Below are positions 18,476 to 27,582 of a stretch of DNA of 64,000 nt, one piece after another. The number at the start of each line of letters is the position of its first letter. Position 1 is the first letter of the stretch. The notes beneath the pieces are model-generated. The model did no database searches and had not been told where the DNA came from. It saw only the letters and a list, made by a program, of their open reading frames with translations. Position numbers and translations under genes: made by a program. Origin of the DNA: Chloroflexota bacterium (GTDB taxonomy: Bacteria > Chloroflexota > Anaerolineae > Anaerolineales > UBA4823); NCBI GenBank assembly GCA_012516075.1, contig JAAYXE010000165.1, forward strand, positions 1-64,000, given 5' to 3'.

Positions 18476-18949
18476 AATGTCTGCAACCAGTAAAACGGAT
18501 GAGCATGCAAAATTATTACGCTTTCGCCGTTTATTCTTGTGAAAATCACCCGCAAGTCATTCACCACAGGTTTCTTTCCTGTACCAGCTGCCATTTATCA
18601 GCAGAGAACTCTCAGGCAGGTCGAGATCTTACGAACAGGGGACCATTCAGACAATGTACCTGCCGGGCAGGGGGCTAATGGATGTGACCCTCCTTACGAC
18701 CAAGGAGAGATGTCTGGATCTGCACAGCTTTTAAATCCTCAAGGTCCGTTCCGATCTTGTGGCAAGCTGGCCTGATTGCAGTCGCTTTGCTATTCCTAGA
18801 ACGGTTTAAGGCATATCAAGCGGATGGAATTGAGAAAAGCGATTAATACAGTGCAGGTATGAATACCGGTAAGGAAGCGATAATCTGGATACGGATGCCA
18901 TGATGGTATCAGAGATTCACATCTCTGATACCATCACCTGACATTCCTG
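18476..18949. other. 474-base gap without a gene
   Basis: I see no coding region here; a 78-codon frame at 18539-18775 on the plus strand lacks a Shine-Dalgarno and any recognisable domain. The gap holds the promoter region of the kinase gene and the hairpin downstream of gyrB. Purine-rich text at about 18660-18730 does not fold into an RNA class I recognise. Confidence 0.5.
18902..18935. repeat. Perfect 15-bp hairpin downstream of gyrB
   Basis: GATGGTATCAGAGAT and its exact complement flank a 4-nt TCAC loop. It begins 15 nt after the gyrB stop on the minus strand. It lacks a T-run, so it is either a factor-dependent stop, an mRNA 3'-end stabiliser or a protein binding site. Confidence 0.7.
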
Positions 18950-20890
18950 TTAAATATCCAGGTTGCGTACCTCGCGAGCATGGGTGGTGATAAACCGCTT
19001 GCGAGGCGGAACAGCCGAGCCCATCAGCATATCGAAGGTGCGATCAGCTTCGGCCGCATCTTCGATGGTCACCAGCAGCAGCGTGCGGTTGGCGGGATCC
19101 ATCGTAGTCTCCCAGAGCTGTTCCGGGTTCATTTCACCCAGACCTTTGTATCGCTGCAGCGTCACCTTGCCGTCCACCTGTCCATCTGTCACACCCAGCT
19201 CTCGTAAAATACGATCCTTCTCCGCATCGGAGTACACGTACTGCACTTTCTTCTTGTGCTCGATGCGGTACAGCGGCGGCTGTGCAATATACAGGTGCCC
19301 TTCTTCAATGAGCTGGGGCATATAGCGGAAGAAGAAGGTGAGCAGCAGGGTGCGGATGTGACTTCCATCGACATCGGCATCGGTCATAATGATCACACGG
19401 CCGTAGCGCAGCCCGGAAATATCGAACGACTCGCCGATTCCGGTGCCCAGGGCAGAAATCAGCGCTTTCACCTCATTGTTAGCCAGGATCTTATCCAGCC
19501 GTGCGCGCTCGGTGTTGAGGATTTTGCCGCGCAGCGGCAGTATGGCCTGGAAGTGGCGATCGCGGCCCTGCTTGGCGCTTCCGCCAGCCGAGTCACCCTC
19601 CACGATGTACAGCTCGGTCTTCTCCGGGTTGCGTTCAGAGCAGTCCGCCAGTTTACCAGGCAGGGTCAGGCTTTCGCGCGCCGATTTGCGGCTCACCAGA
19701 TCGCGCGCTTTGCGAGCCGCATCTCGTGCCCGTGCCGAGGTCAGACATTTCGAAACGATCGCCTTCCCGGCAGAAGGCGTCTCTTCCAGAAATGTGCTGA
19801 ACGCTTCGCCGATAATCTGCTGCGCCAGAGTCTGTACCTCGGGGTTCATGAGCTTGACTTTCGTCTGGCTCTCGAACTGGGGCTCCGGGTGTTTAATGCT
19901 GATAATTGCCGTCAGGCCCTCACGGGTATCATCACCGGTGAAGTTCGGGTCTGAATCTTTCAGCAAGCCGCTGCGCCGGGCATAGTCGTTGATCGTGCGG
20001 GTAACCGCCGCGCGCAGACCGGTCAGGTGTGTGCCGCCATCGACGGTGTTGATCGTGTTCGCAAACGAATAGATCGATTCGGCGAAGGCATCCGTGTATT
20101 GAATGGCCGCATCAACCGTGATCCCATCGACCTCTTTTTCCACGTGTACCACCGGGTGGAGGACTTCACGGTTGCGGTTAAGATAGCGCACAAAGGAGGT
20201 GATCCCACCTTCAAAGAAGAAGGTCATCTCCCGGTCGCTGCGCTCATCCAGCAGATAGATTGTGACCCCGCGGGTTACAAAGGCCATTTCACGGAAGCGC
20301 TGGACCAGTGTTTCGAAGCGGTATTCCAGATCTCCCTTGAAGATCTCAGGGTCATATTTGAAGGTAGTACTGGTGCCGGTATCATCCTTGCTGGTTTTGC
20401 CGATGACCTCGACCGGCCCCTGGGGGTAACCGCGCCGGTACTCCTGGGCATGGATCTTTCCATCCCGGCGAACTTCCACCCGGCACCATTCCGACAGGGC
20501 GTTCACCGCTGAAACACCCACCCCGTGCAAACCACCGGAGACCTTGTAGCCTCCGCTGCCGAACTTACCACCGGCGTGCAGCACCGTCATCACGACCTCG
20601 AGTGCCGGCTTATTCAGTTGCGGATGCAGATCTACCGGGATCCCGCGCCCGTTATCTCTGACGGTCACACTGCTGTCCGGGTGGATGACGATCTCAATCC
20701 GGTCACATGCCCCGGCAAGCGCTTCGTCAATTGAATTGTCGACGACCTCATAGATCAGGTGATGCAGCGCTTTGATATCGGTGCCGCCAACATACATACC
20801 CGGACGCCGTCGAACGGCCTCCAGACCTTCGAGCACCTGGATATCCTTCGCATCATACGATGAAATCATTGTTGAGTTGCCTTTTAACAC
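18950..20890 (-). CDS. gyrB: DNA gyrase subunit B
   Basis: A 646-residue type IIA topoisomerase ATPase subunit. GHKL ATPase: [36 protein letters not shown]. Transducer: [41 protein letters not shown]. The C-terminal tail [21 protein letters not shown] is GyrB-typical. The GTG at 20890 is chosen because GGGAGG lies 5 nt upstream; an ATG at 20869 has no Shine-Dalgarno at proper distance. No dnaA, recF or gyrA lies nearby. The leader contains an inverted repeat cluster. Confidence 0.95.
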   Translation of the reverse strand: MLKGNSTMISSYDAKDIQVLEGLEAVRRRPGMYVGGTDIKALHHLIYEVVDNSIDEALAGACDRIEIVIHPDSSVTVRDNGRGIPVDLHPQLNKPALEVVMTVLHAGGKFGSGGYKVSGGLHGVGVSAVNALSEWCRVEVRRDGKIHAQEYRRGYPQGPVEVIGKTSKDDTGTSTTFKYDPEIFKGDLEYRFETLVQRFREMAFVTRGVTIYLLDERSDREMTFFFEGGITSFVRYLNRNREVLHPVVHVEKEVDGITVDAAIQYTDAFAESIYSFANTINTVDGGTHLTGLRAAVTRTINDYARRSGLLKDSDPNFTGDDTREGLTAIISIKHPEPQFESQTKVKLMNPEVQTLAQQIIGEAFSTFLEETPSAGKAIVSKCLTSARARDAARKARDLVSRKSARESLTLPGKLADCSERNPEKTELYIVEGDSAGGSAKQGRDRHFQAILPLRGKILNTERARLDKILANNEVKALISALGTGIGESFDISGLRYGRVIIMTDADVDGSHIRTLLLTFFFRYMPQLIEEGHLYIAQPPLYRIEHKKKVQYVYSDAEKDRILRELGVTDGQVDGKVTLQRYKGLGEMNPEQLWETTMDPANRTLLLVTIEDAAEADRTFDMLMGSAVPPRKRFITTHAREVRNLDI

Positions 20891-20906
20891 CAATACCTCC
20901 CAGCTA

Positions 20907-20954
20907 GTAAAACGTGAGGCGTAAAACTAGAAAGATGGTTTTCACGTTTTACGC
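20907..20954. repeat. Inverted and direct repeat cluster in the gyrB leader
   Basis: GTAAAACGTGA (20907-20917) is complementary to TCACGTTTTAC (20942-20952). The middle copy GCGTAAAAC (20919-20927) is complementary to GTTTTACGC (20946-20954). One arm can therefore pair with either of two partners, and one pairing ends 6-7 nt before the gyrB Shine-Dalgarno. It could be an mRNA switch, an operator, or a copy of a dispersed short repeat. Confidence 0.6.
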
Positions 20955-20975
20955 ATAACGTCTTACCGGTTTTCG

Positions 20976-21956
20976 TTATTTCGTAGTTTGCCCTTCTATT
21001 CTCTGCTGCGCCAACCGATCTGCTTCTCGATAAAAGACCATACTCGCGGCCAGCACAGATGTCGTAATAAATGCATGTCCCAGTACACCAACCAGCGTCA
21101 GCCAGGAATCGTACGCCGGGATTCGCCAGATTAAATCAGTTCCCAGGACCAGGACGCCTCCCAAAACCAGAAATCCCGATGTCGGCAGCGGGTGCTGCAG
21201 CATAATCTTAATGCTGTCGACCAGCGAACTGCCTGCCCATCGGCGCTTCAACAATATGCCGTGTGGTGCGAACGCCAGCAGCCCAAAAAAGACCGCCAGC
21301 GGTACACTGCCAAACACGAAAAAGACAATCGTAAACTGCGATTGTCCTGCCATCAACAGCAGCGAAATCACGCAGGTCAGCGGCAGGAATGCTCCGATTA
21401 AGAGCAAATGCCAGGCCACAAGCAGCAGTATGTACTGGCCGGTAGTCCAGAGCCAGCCGGTCAGAGCCTGCCGCCAGTTCACCCGTCCTGTCCGCACCGA
21501 TTGCGAGATCAGGATACCGTACAGTGCAGCAGCAGCCAGCCCTGCCGTAACCAGGAGGACGACCAGGATTATCATCAACCCATACGATGAAATTTCCTGG
21601 ATCAGCGCAAGGCCGGCCGGGTGCCTTTCCGGAGTCCTCAGGGCAAACAGGCTGGGCAGACCGAAGGGAAATGCGCGCAGCACGCTGAGGATGTTAAACT
21701 GTTCGATCTGCAGCAAGGTCTGTTCATAAACCGAGCGTACCGTCTCAGGCCCCCTTGCAGTCATGCCGGCAGCTTCGGTGAAGCTCGGCTCAGACAACAG
21801 CACAGGCCGCACACGCGGACCGAACCAGAGCAAAAGATCTAAGGCTACCGGGAAAAATATCAATTCGATACGACTGCTGACGGTCTCGAAACCAGCCGTT
21901 AAAGCCTGTATGAGACTGGGTTGAGCAGGCCCGACCTGGTGCTCCGTTACATTCAT
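20976..21956 (-). CDS. Polytopic membrane protein of unknown function
   Basis: About 326 residues from the ATG at 21956, chosen because the 43 residues upstream are polar and unlike the rest. After a short polar start come six to seven hydrophobic segments, with a signature-like first outside loop rich in Pro/Glu. The LWRIPAYDSWLTLVGVLGHAF end suggests a membrane-integrated C-terminus. No domain is recognised with confidence; permease-like or DUF-type are both possible. It lies 85 nt ahead of gyrB in the same direction and may share its transcript. Confidence 0.6.
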   Translation of the reverse strand: MNVTEHQVGPAQPSLIQALTAGFETVSSRIELIFFPVALDLLLWFGPRVRPVLLSEPSFTEAAGMTARGPETVRSVYEQTLLQIEQFNILSVLRAFPFGLPSLFALRTPERHPAGLALIQEISSYGLMIILVVLLVTAGLAAAALYGILISQSVRTGRVNWRQALTGWLWTTGQYILLLVAWHLLLIGAFLPLTCVISLLLMAGQSQFTIVFFVFGSVPLAVFFGLLAFAPHGILLKRRWAGSSLVDSIKIMLQHPLPTSGFLVLGGVLVLGTDLIWRIPAYDSWLTLVGVLGHAFITTSVLAASMVFYREADRLAQQRIEGQTTK

Positions 21957-22288
21957 AAGACAGTTAATTTTACCATATAGAGGGAGATAAGGGTTTCCAG
22001 CATACCGGCGCAACATGGGGATAAACTGGGCCTGTTTTGAGCGAAATCCTTGACCATTATGCCCCTTATCGGTACAATCACTCAATTAAACTACGTGGGC
22101 CACTGTGAAAAAGGCACCGTCGCTGCCCCCATATGCCCAACGCCCATCATTTTGATAATGTCGTGACTTCGATATGCGACGAAAGGAGAGTTGTTATCGA
22201 ACAATCTGACATGAATGCCCTACCCGATTCATCTCCATAAGTTTGAACAAAATACGCCAAGTTTTGTCATTCACAAGGGAGGAAGAAG
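21957..22288. other. 332-base intergenic region ahead of the liv operon
   Basis: This gap between divergent genes should hold the promoters of the membrane protein gene and livK. I do not find a convincing -35/-10 pair. The only clear element is the livK Shine-Dalgarno GGGAGG at 22277-22282, six bases before the ATG. A short imperfect repeat (GTCG...CGAC, about 22161-22181) is seen but not strong. Confidence 0.4.
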
Positions 22289-23680
22289 ATGTATAAGCGT
22301 TTGAGCATTTTGTTTTCACTGCTGCTCGTGGCATCGCTGATCCTGGCAGCATGTGCCCCTTCAGCATCTCCGACGGAGGCAGTTCCTGAGCCTACAGAAG
22401 CTGTGACCGAGCCGACGGAGGTGATGGAAGAACCCACTGAGGCTCCAACAGAAGCGGTAGAAGAGCCTGCAGAAACAGAAGAAGTGGATACGGAAGAACC
22501 GGCTGATGGTGAAGATGGTGAGGCTCTCACCATTAAGACCGGTGATATTCCCGCGGAATGTGAAGGGGATTCGGACGAGCAGGCCTGCGCCGTGTTCGCT
22601 CCCGGCGAAACGATCAAGATCGGCTTTGCTGGTCCGATGACGGGGGACTTCTCTGCTTTCGGTACCGACATCTCTCAGGGTGCCCAGATCGGCATCCAGC
22701 AGTGCGGCAACTTTGGCAACTGGCAGGTGGAACTGCTGGTTGAGGACACCCAGGGTACGCCTGAAGGCGGCGCTTCGGTGGCCAACCTGTATGTGTCCAA
22801 TCCGGACGTGGTCGCCATTCACGGGCACACCTTCTCCGGCTCAGCTGCATCAGCCATCCCGATCTACAACACGGGACGCCGCCCCATGCTTTCGGCTTCT
22901 GCCACTCGGGCTGATCTGACCGAGGGTGATCAGGATGTCTTCAACCGCATTGCATTTACCGACGATATACAGGGCACCCGCGCAGCCGAATATCTCTTCA
23001 ACCAGCTCGGAGTGACACGGATCGCCATTATGCACGACGGCGACGCTTACGGACAGGGTCTTGCCGAGACTGTCCGGCGGGTCTTCACCGAATTGGGTGG
23101 TGAGGTTGTCGCTTTCCAGGCTGTCACCGTGGGCGAGACGGATTACTCCGCTCCGCTGACGGAAATCGCCGCTTTCGCTCCTGAAGCGATTTACTTCGGT
23201 GGTTACTACCCCGAAGCCTCAGTGATCGCCAATAACATGCCTGTGGCCGGGCTGACCGACACCATCCTCTTCAGCGATGACGGCACCTTCGGCTCCACCT
23301 TCATCGAACTGGCCGGCGAAAATGCAGAGGGGGCCTACGCAACGTCGGCGCTGCCTCCTGCCTCTGAAGCAGTGGATGCCTTCACCCAGGCTTACCTGGA
23401 CGCCTACGGCGTTGAACCCGGCGCTCTCTCCACCTTCACCTGGCATGGTTACGACGTAGCCTGCGCTCTGTCGACGGTGATCGCCAACGTCGCCGTTGAA
23501 GGACCTGATGGCAACGTCTACATCTCGCGCGAAGCGATGGTGGCCGGCGTTCGCAATCTGACCGGCTTCCAGGGTCTGACGGGTGAGATCACCTGCAATG
23601 AGAGCGGTGAGTGCAACACCGCCGGTCCGACCTTCTTCCAGGTTCAGAACGGTGAATGGGTTCAGGCTGCTGGAGAATAA
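22289..23680 (+). CDS. livK: Branched-chain amino acid ABC transporter, substrate-binding lipoprotein
   Basis: A 463-residue LivJ/LivK-type receptor. Lipobox LAAC (Cys21), then an acidic low-complexity stalk of Pro/Thr/Glu repeats (about 22-78), then the type-I periplasmic binding fold: IKIGFAGPMTGDFSAFG, AVAIHGHTFSGSAASAIPIY and ATRADLTEGDQDVFNRI, ending YISREAMVAGVRNLTGFQGLTGEITC. It should bind branched-chain or related amino acids (or amides, as in urea-type relatives) outside the cell. Strong Shine-Dalgarno. First gene of the liv cluster. Confidence 0.93.
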   Translation: MYKRLSILFSLLLVASLILAACAPSASPTEAVPEPTEAVTEPTEVMEEPTEAPTEAVEEPAETEEVDTEEPADGEDGEALTIKTGDIPAECEGDSDEQACAVFAPGETIKIGFAGPMTGDFSAFGTDISQGAQIGIQQCGNFGNWQVELLVEDTQGTPEGGASVANLYVSNPDVVAIHGHTFSGSAASAIPIYNTGRRPMLSASATRADLTEGDQDVFNRIAFTDDIQGTRAAEYLFNQLGVTRIAIMHDGDAYGQGLAETVRRVFTELGGEVVAFQAVTVGETDYSAPLTEIAAFAPEAIYFGGYYPEASVIANNMPVAGLTDTILFSDDGTFGSTFIELAGENAEGAYATSALPPASEAVDAFTQAYLDAYGVEPGALSTFTWHGYDVACALSTVIANVAVEGPDGNVYISREAMVAGVRNLTGFQGLTGEITCNESGECNTAGPTFFQVQNGEWVQAAGE

Positions 23681-24013
23681 CGGATCGATAACAAGATCCA
23701 CTGACGCAGAATAACAGCGAGGCAGGCAGTGACACCTGCCTGTCTCGCTATCCTCTATGTTGACCCCGCACATTCACACCTTATCCACAAAGTCAGATAC
23801 TGGATGGAGTTGGGGCGATCGCTTTCTCCCCTCCGGTCTGGCATCCTCCTCGAGGTTGGCTTTTTCGATATCGGCCAACGAATAGCGGTGCAGTATCCGC
23901 CGCAGCAGCACTGGTCTGCGATATTTTGAAAAAGTCATCAAGTTCGAGGGCAGGAATCAGATCGAAAAGACCATCTTCAGTCTCCACTGGGGTTCAGACT
24001 AGAAAGGTATACC
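23681..24013 (+). other. 333-base gap between livK and livH
   Basis: There is no coding region that I can support. The gap holds a strong hairpin (23717-23748) followed by sequence of ordinary composition. Such a spacer is typical where the binding protein is expressed at much higher level than the permease genes. Confidence 0.5.
23717..23748 (+). terminator. Intra-operon hairpin after livK
   Basis: A 13-bp stem (GCGAGGCAGGCAG / CTGCCTGTCTCGC, one G-T pair) with a 6-nt loop. Only a weak T-rich stretch follows. It probably causes partial termination or protects the livK message. Confidence 0.7.
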
Positions 24014-25114
24014 ATGAAAGAAGCAGCTATCCCACGTACTCGCGCCCCCATTAATGCTTACCGGATTGGTCAGGCTGTTATTGGTGTTCTGTTCACTGCC
24101 TTTTTCCTCTGGCGTCTTTATAACGTATTATTTGTCCAGGCCGTTTACGGCGCTGATACCTGGCTGCGCTTTCTGATCAGCGGTTTGATCATTGGCGCCG
24201 TGTATGCAGTTATCGCCATCGGATATACGCTGGTCTACGGTATTCTGTTTATGATCAACTTTGCGCACGGCGAGGTGATGATGCTGGGCGCCTTTGCAGG
24301 GTACTTCACCTTTGAGGCATTAAATGCCTGGGTGGTGGACCCGGCTGGGGAACTGACCTTCCTCAATGCGTACCCTGTGCTGTCGATCATCCTGGCCTTT
24401 CTGGCAGGGATTCTGGTCTCGACGACGATGGGTATTCTTCTGGAACGCATCGCTTACCGCCCGCTGCGCGGTGCACCCCGCCTGGTACCGTTGATCAGCG
24501 CGATCGGCGCTTCGATCTTTCTTCAGAACACTGCTCAGGCGCTGTTTGGCCCCGGGCGGCGTACATATGTCAACCCATCAATACTTACCCGCAACGCCGG
24601 TGTCACCCTGGTGGTCAACAACCGGGACGTGATTATCACCTATACAGGTATTTTCACCTTCATCCTGTGCATTTTGCTCCTGATTGGCCTTTATATTCTG
24701 GTAAAGAAATCTCGTTTCGGCCGGGCGATGCGCGCAGTTGCCGAAAACAAACAGACCGCAGCATTAATGGGGATCGACGTGGATGGTGTCATCAGCCGTA
24801 CGTTTGCCATCAGCGGCGCGCTCGCCGGTGCTGCGGGTGTGATGTGGGGTATCCATAACGGAATTATTTACCATTATGTTGGCTTTATCCCCGGCTTAAA
24901 GGCATTTACCTCCGCCGTCCTGGGAGGGATCGGCAATATTCCCGGCGCCATGCTCGGCGGAATGTTCCTAGGCATTGTCGAATCCCTTGGCCCGGCCGCA
25001 CTGGGCCTCAACTTCCAGTTGAAAGATGTAATTGCATTTTCGATCCTGGTTCTGGTGCTCATCTTCAGGCCCTCCGGTATTCTGGGTGAAGTGTTGAGCG
25101 AGGAGAAGGTGTGA
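24014..25114 (+). CDS. livH: Branched-chain amino acid ABC transporter, permease LivH
   Basis: A 366-residue permease with about eight membrane segments. Family motifs: ISGLIIGAVYAVIAIGYTLVYGILFMINFAHGEVMMLGAF near the start (about 60-97), GRAMRAVAENKQTAALMGID (cytoplasmic coupling loop for the ATPase) and GLKAFTSAVLGGIGNIPGAMLGG. The Ala-Phe-rich extension before the first motif is about 50 residues longer than in E. coli LivH and carries one extra helix. The stop overlaps livM by 4 bp. Confidence 0.93.
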   Translation: MKEAAIPRTRAPINAYRIGQAVIGVLFTAFFLWRLYNVLFVQAVYGADTWLRFLISGLIIGAVYAVIAIGYTLVYGILFMINFAHGEVMMLGAFAGYFTFEALNAWVVDPAGELTFLNAYPVLSIILAFLAGILVSTTMGILLERIAYRPLRGAPRLVPLISAIGASIFLQNTAQALFGPGRRTYVNPSILTRNAGVTLVVNNRDVIITYTGIFTFILCILLLIGLYILVKKSRFGRAMRAVAENKQTAALMGIDVDGVISRTFAISGALAGAAGVMWGIHNGIIYHYVGFIPGLKAFTSAVLGGIGNIPGAMLGGMFLGIVESLGPAALGLNFQLKDVIAFSILVLVLIFRPSGILGEVLSEEKV

Positions 25115-26754
25115 TGAACACAACCCTGCAAAAAGGACTGCGTACCGGAACCATCTTTGGGCTGATCATCCTGTTCCTCTACATGATCGGGTTTACCACG
25201 ATCATGTCCGCTTTACTCGGGGACTTCCTGGATCTGAAAGGCCCATCTGTAGGCGCCGGAAGCGTGCCCGGGCTGGTGGTCTTAATCGGCCTGATCGGGC
25301 TCTGGGCCGGCGCAGTGGCCTCGCAATCCGGCGACCTTTCAGAGGATTCCTGGTTGAAAGCCCTGGTGGGTGGACTGGCAGCCGGGGTGATCAGCGGGTT
25401 AATTCTGGCGCTCCTCGCAGTGGTGCTGAACTCCCTGGAGGACATAGCCCGGATCCGTCAGTACCTGGTACAGATTTCTCCGCAGACCATTAATCTCTTC
25501 CTTCTCGGGCGCGAAACAGGCATGGCCGTAGCCCCACTCTACCTGGCTTTAATGACAGCCAGTGGACTGTTAGGAGCGGCCTTATCTCGCTTGCTGGGCA
25601 GAGGGCGGCTGCGCAGCGCAATCGCCAGCGGGCGCGCTGCAGCAGAAAAAGCGCTGTTCTCCATTCCCTTCCTAAAAAAAGAGGAAGGGCGGCGTATTTT
25701 GCGCTTATCTATATTTGCCGTCCTTCTGGCGCTTCTCTTCCTGATGCCCCAACGCCTGGGGCAGTACTGGAACTTCACCCTCGGGACGGTAGGTATTTAC
25801 GTTCTGATGGGCCTGGGTCTAAATATTGTGGTTGGGCTGGCAGGACTGCTGGATCTGGGTTATGTGGCCTTCTTCGCCGTCGGCGCGTACACGATTGGCC
25901 TGCTGACTGCTCCACAGCCTCACGGAATCATGTGGGATTTCTGGGCGGTCCTTCCGCTGGGGATTGTCATTGCCTCGATTGCTGGCATACTGCTCGGCAT
26001 CCCTGTACTGAGGCTGCGCGGCGACTATCTGGCCATCGTAACCCTGGGATTTGGAGAAATTATCCGTGTGCTGGCCCGCAGTGACCTCCTGGCATCCTTT
26101 GCCGGCGGCCCGCAGGGTATTCGCAACATTGGCGGCCCCAGTCTGTTCGGGAACCCGCTGAACAGCGAACGGGCATTCATGTATTTCATCATCATCTCGA
26201 TTATCCTGGTTATTTTTATTACCACCCGTCTGGAACGCTCCAGTGTGGGGCGAGCATGGATCGCAATGCGCGAGGACGAAACCGTGGCGCAGGCCATGGG
26301 CATCAACACCTATCGCGCCAAGCTGCTCGCCTTTGCAATCGGGGCTGCCTTCGCCGGACTGGGCGGAGTTTTGTTCGCATCCCGTAACCAGTACACCGGC
26401 CCCGAGGATCACAGCCTGCTGGTCTCGATCAACGTTCTTGCGCTGGTGATTGTCGGCGGCATGGGCAGCATCCCCGGGGTGATTCTGGGGGCGCTGGCTC
26501 TCAAAGGCCTGCCAGAAATGCTGCGCCAGCTTGAAGATTACCGTATTCTGGCTTTTGGTGCTCTGCTAGTCGTCATGATGATCCTGCGTCCGGAAGGATT
26601 GTGGCCTTCGACGCGCCGGAAGATCGAAATCCACACGGTCGAAGAAGAGCTGCCGCCTGAGCCGGTTCACCCCCGTTCAACCGACCAGCCGGTCACGACG
26701 CGGCTGGATACTGCCAGCGACGTCACCATCAGCACCGATGTGAGGGAAGCATGA
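25111..26754 (+). CDS. livM: Branched-chain amino acid ABC transporter, permease LivM (long N-terminus)
   Basis: A 547-residue permease, much longer than typical LivM (about 330-420). The last ~340 residues hold the family motifs: MGLGLNIVVGLAGLLDLGYVAFFAVGAYT, LRLRGDYLAIVTLGFGEIIRV, AWIAMREDETVAQAMGIN and ISINVLALVIVGGMGSIPGVILGA. The first ~190 residues add three or four membrane segments and a cytoplasmic loop not seen in the E. coli protein. A Pro/Thr-rich tail (about 515-547) ends it. Overlaps livG by 4 bp. Confidence 0.92.
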   Translation: MMNTTLQKGLRTGTIFGLIILFLYMIGFTTIMSALLGDFLDLKGPSVGAGSVPGLVVLIGLIGLWAGAVASQSGDLSEDSWLKALVGGLAAGVISGLILALLAVVLNSLEDIARIRQYLVQISPQTINLFLLGRETGMAVAPLYLALMTASGLLGAALSRLLGRGRLRSAIASGRAAAEKALFSIPFLKKEEGRRILRLSIFAVLLALLFLMPQRLGQYWNFTLGTVGIYVLMGLGLNIVVGLAGLLDLGYVAFFAVGAYTIGLLTAPQPHGIMWDFWAVLPLGIVIASIAGILLGIPVLRLRGDYLAIVTLGFGEIIRVLARSDLLASFAGGPQGIRNIGGPSLFGNPLNSERAFMYFIIISIILVIFITTRLERSSVGRAWIAMREDETVAQAMGINTYRAKLLAFAIGAAFAGLGGVLFASRNQYTGPEDHSLLVSINVLALVIVGGMGSIPGVILGALALKGLPEMLRQLEDYRILAFGALLVVMMILRPEGLWPSTRRKIEIHTVEEELPPEPVHPRSTDQPVTTRLDTASDVTISTDVREA

Positions 26755-27566
26755 AAGCAACACTTGAAACCCGAAATCTGACCAAACGTTTTGGCGGCCT
26801 GACGGCTGTCGATCACGTCAACCTGGTGATCCCTGAGCACGCCATTGCAAGCGTCATCGGTCCAAACGGTGCGGGCAAAACCACCTTCTTCAACTGCATC
26901 ACAGGGTTTTACACGCCTGAAGAAGGTGAGATCATTTTCGATGGACAGCACAGCCTGGCAGGTCTGTCGCCGGATAAGATCACAAGACTGGGCATCTCAC
27001 GCACCTACCAGAACATTCGCCTGTTTTCCAACATGACTGCTCTCGAAAACATCATGGTCGGCCACCACCCGAAGCTTAAGTCCATGTGGTTCGAGAGCAT
27101 TGTGCGCACACCGAGGATGAGAAGAGAAGAGGAAGAGGCCCTGGAGGACTCAATCAGGCTTCTCAGGTTTGTCGGCCTCGCTGGAATGGGCGATACGCTG
27201 GCGCGCAACCTGCCTTACGGGGCGCAGCGCCGGCTGGAAATCGCCCGGGCTCTGGCCAACAAACCGAAGCTGCTGCTGCTGGACGAACCCACCGCAGGGA
27301 TGAACCCCAACGAAACCAGCGAGATGATGCACTTTATTCGCAACCTGCGAGATAAATTGGGAATCACCATTCTGCTCATCGAGCACGATATGCGCGTGGT
27401 GATGGGTATCAGCGAGCAGATCACGGTACTGGATTACGGCAGCAAAATCGCCGAAGGCACGCCTGAAGAGATTCAGGGCAACCCGCGCGTGATCGAAGCC
27501 TATCTGGGAAGAGGGGCCGCTTCCGGGCTCAGTGCCCAGCAGCGTCCGGCTGCAGCAGCCATTTAG
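26751..27566 (+). CDS. livG: Branched-chain amino acid ABC transporter, ATPase LivG
   Basis: A 271-residue ATP-binding subunit: Walker A GPNGAGKT, the LivG-type loop ISRTYQNIRLFSNMTALENIMVG, a degenerate signature LPYGAQRRLEIARAL (as usual in LivG), Walker B LLLLDEPTAGMNPNE and H-loop LLIEHDMRVVM. It pairs with LivF to drive the LivHM channel. Its end overlaps an alternative upstream frame of livF, but the likely livF start is 17 nt downstream. Confidence 0.95.
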   Translation: MKATLETRNLTKRFGGLTAVDHVNLVIPEHAIASVIGPNGAGKTTFFNCITGFYTPEEGEIIFDGQHSLAGLSPDKITRLGISRTYQNIRLFSNMTALENIMVGHHPKLKSMWFESIVRTPRMRREEEEALEDSIRLLRFVGLAGMGDTLARNLPYGAQRRLEIARALANKPKLLLLDEPTAGMNPNETSEMMHFIRNLRDKLGITILLIEHDMRVVMGISEQITVLDYGSKIAEGTPEEIQGNPRVIEAYLGRGAASGLSAQQRPAAAAI

Positions 27567-27582
27567 AAGCAGAGAAAATCCT

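Noticed and set aside
18640..18760. Possible structured RNA (SRP or 6S-like) in the gap
   Set aside because: I could not match the conserved loops of SRP RNA, 6S RNA, tmRNA or RNase P RNA.
18539..18775. 78-codon frame in the gap before gyrB
   Set aside because: No Shine-Dalgarno, no domain, unbiased composition.
22375..22520. Repeat-rich stretch at the livK start
   Set aside because: It encodes the acidic Pro/Thr/Glu linker after the lipid-modified Cys, ordinary for lipoproteins of this group.
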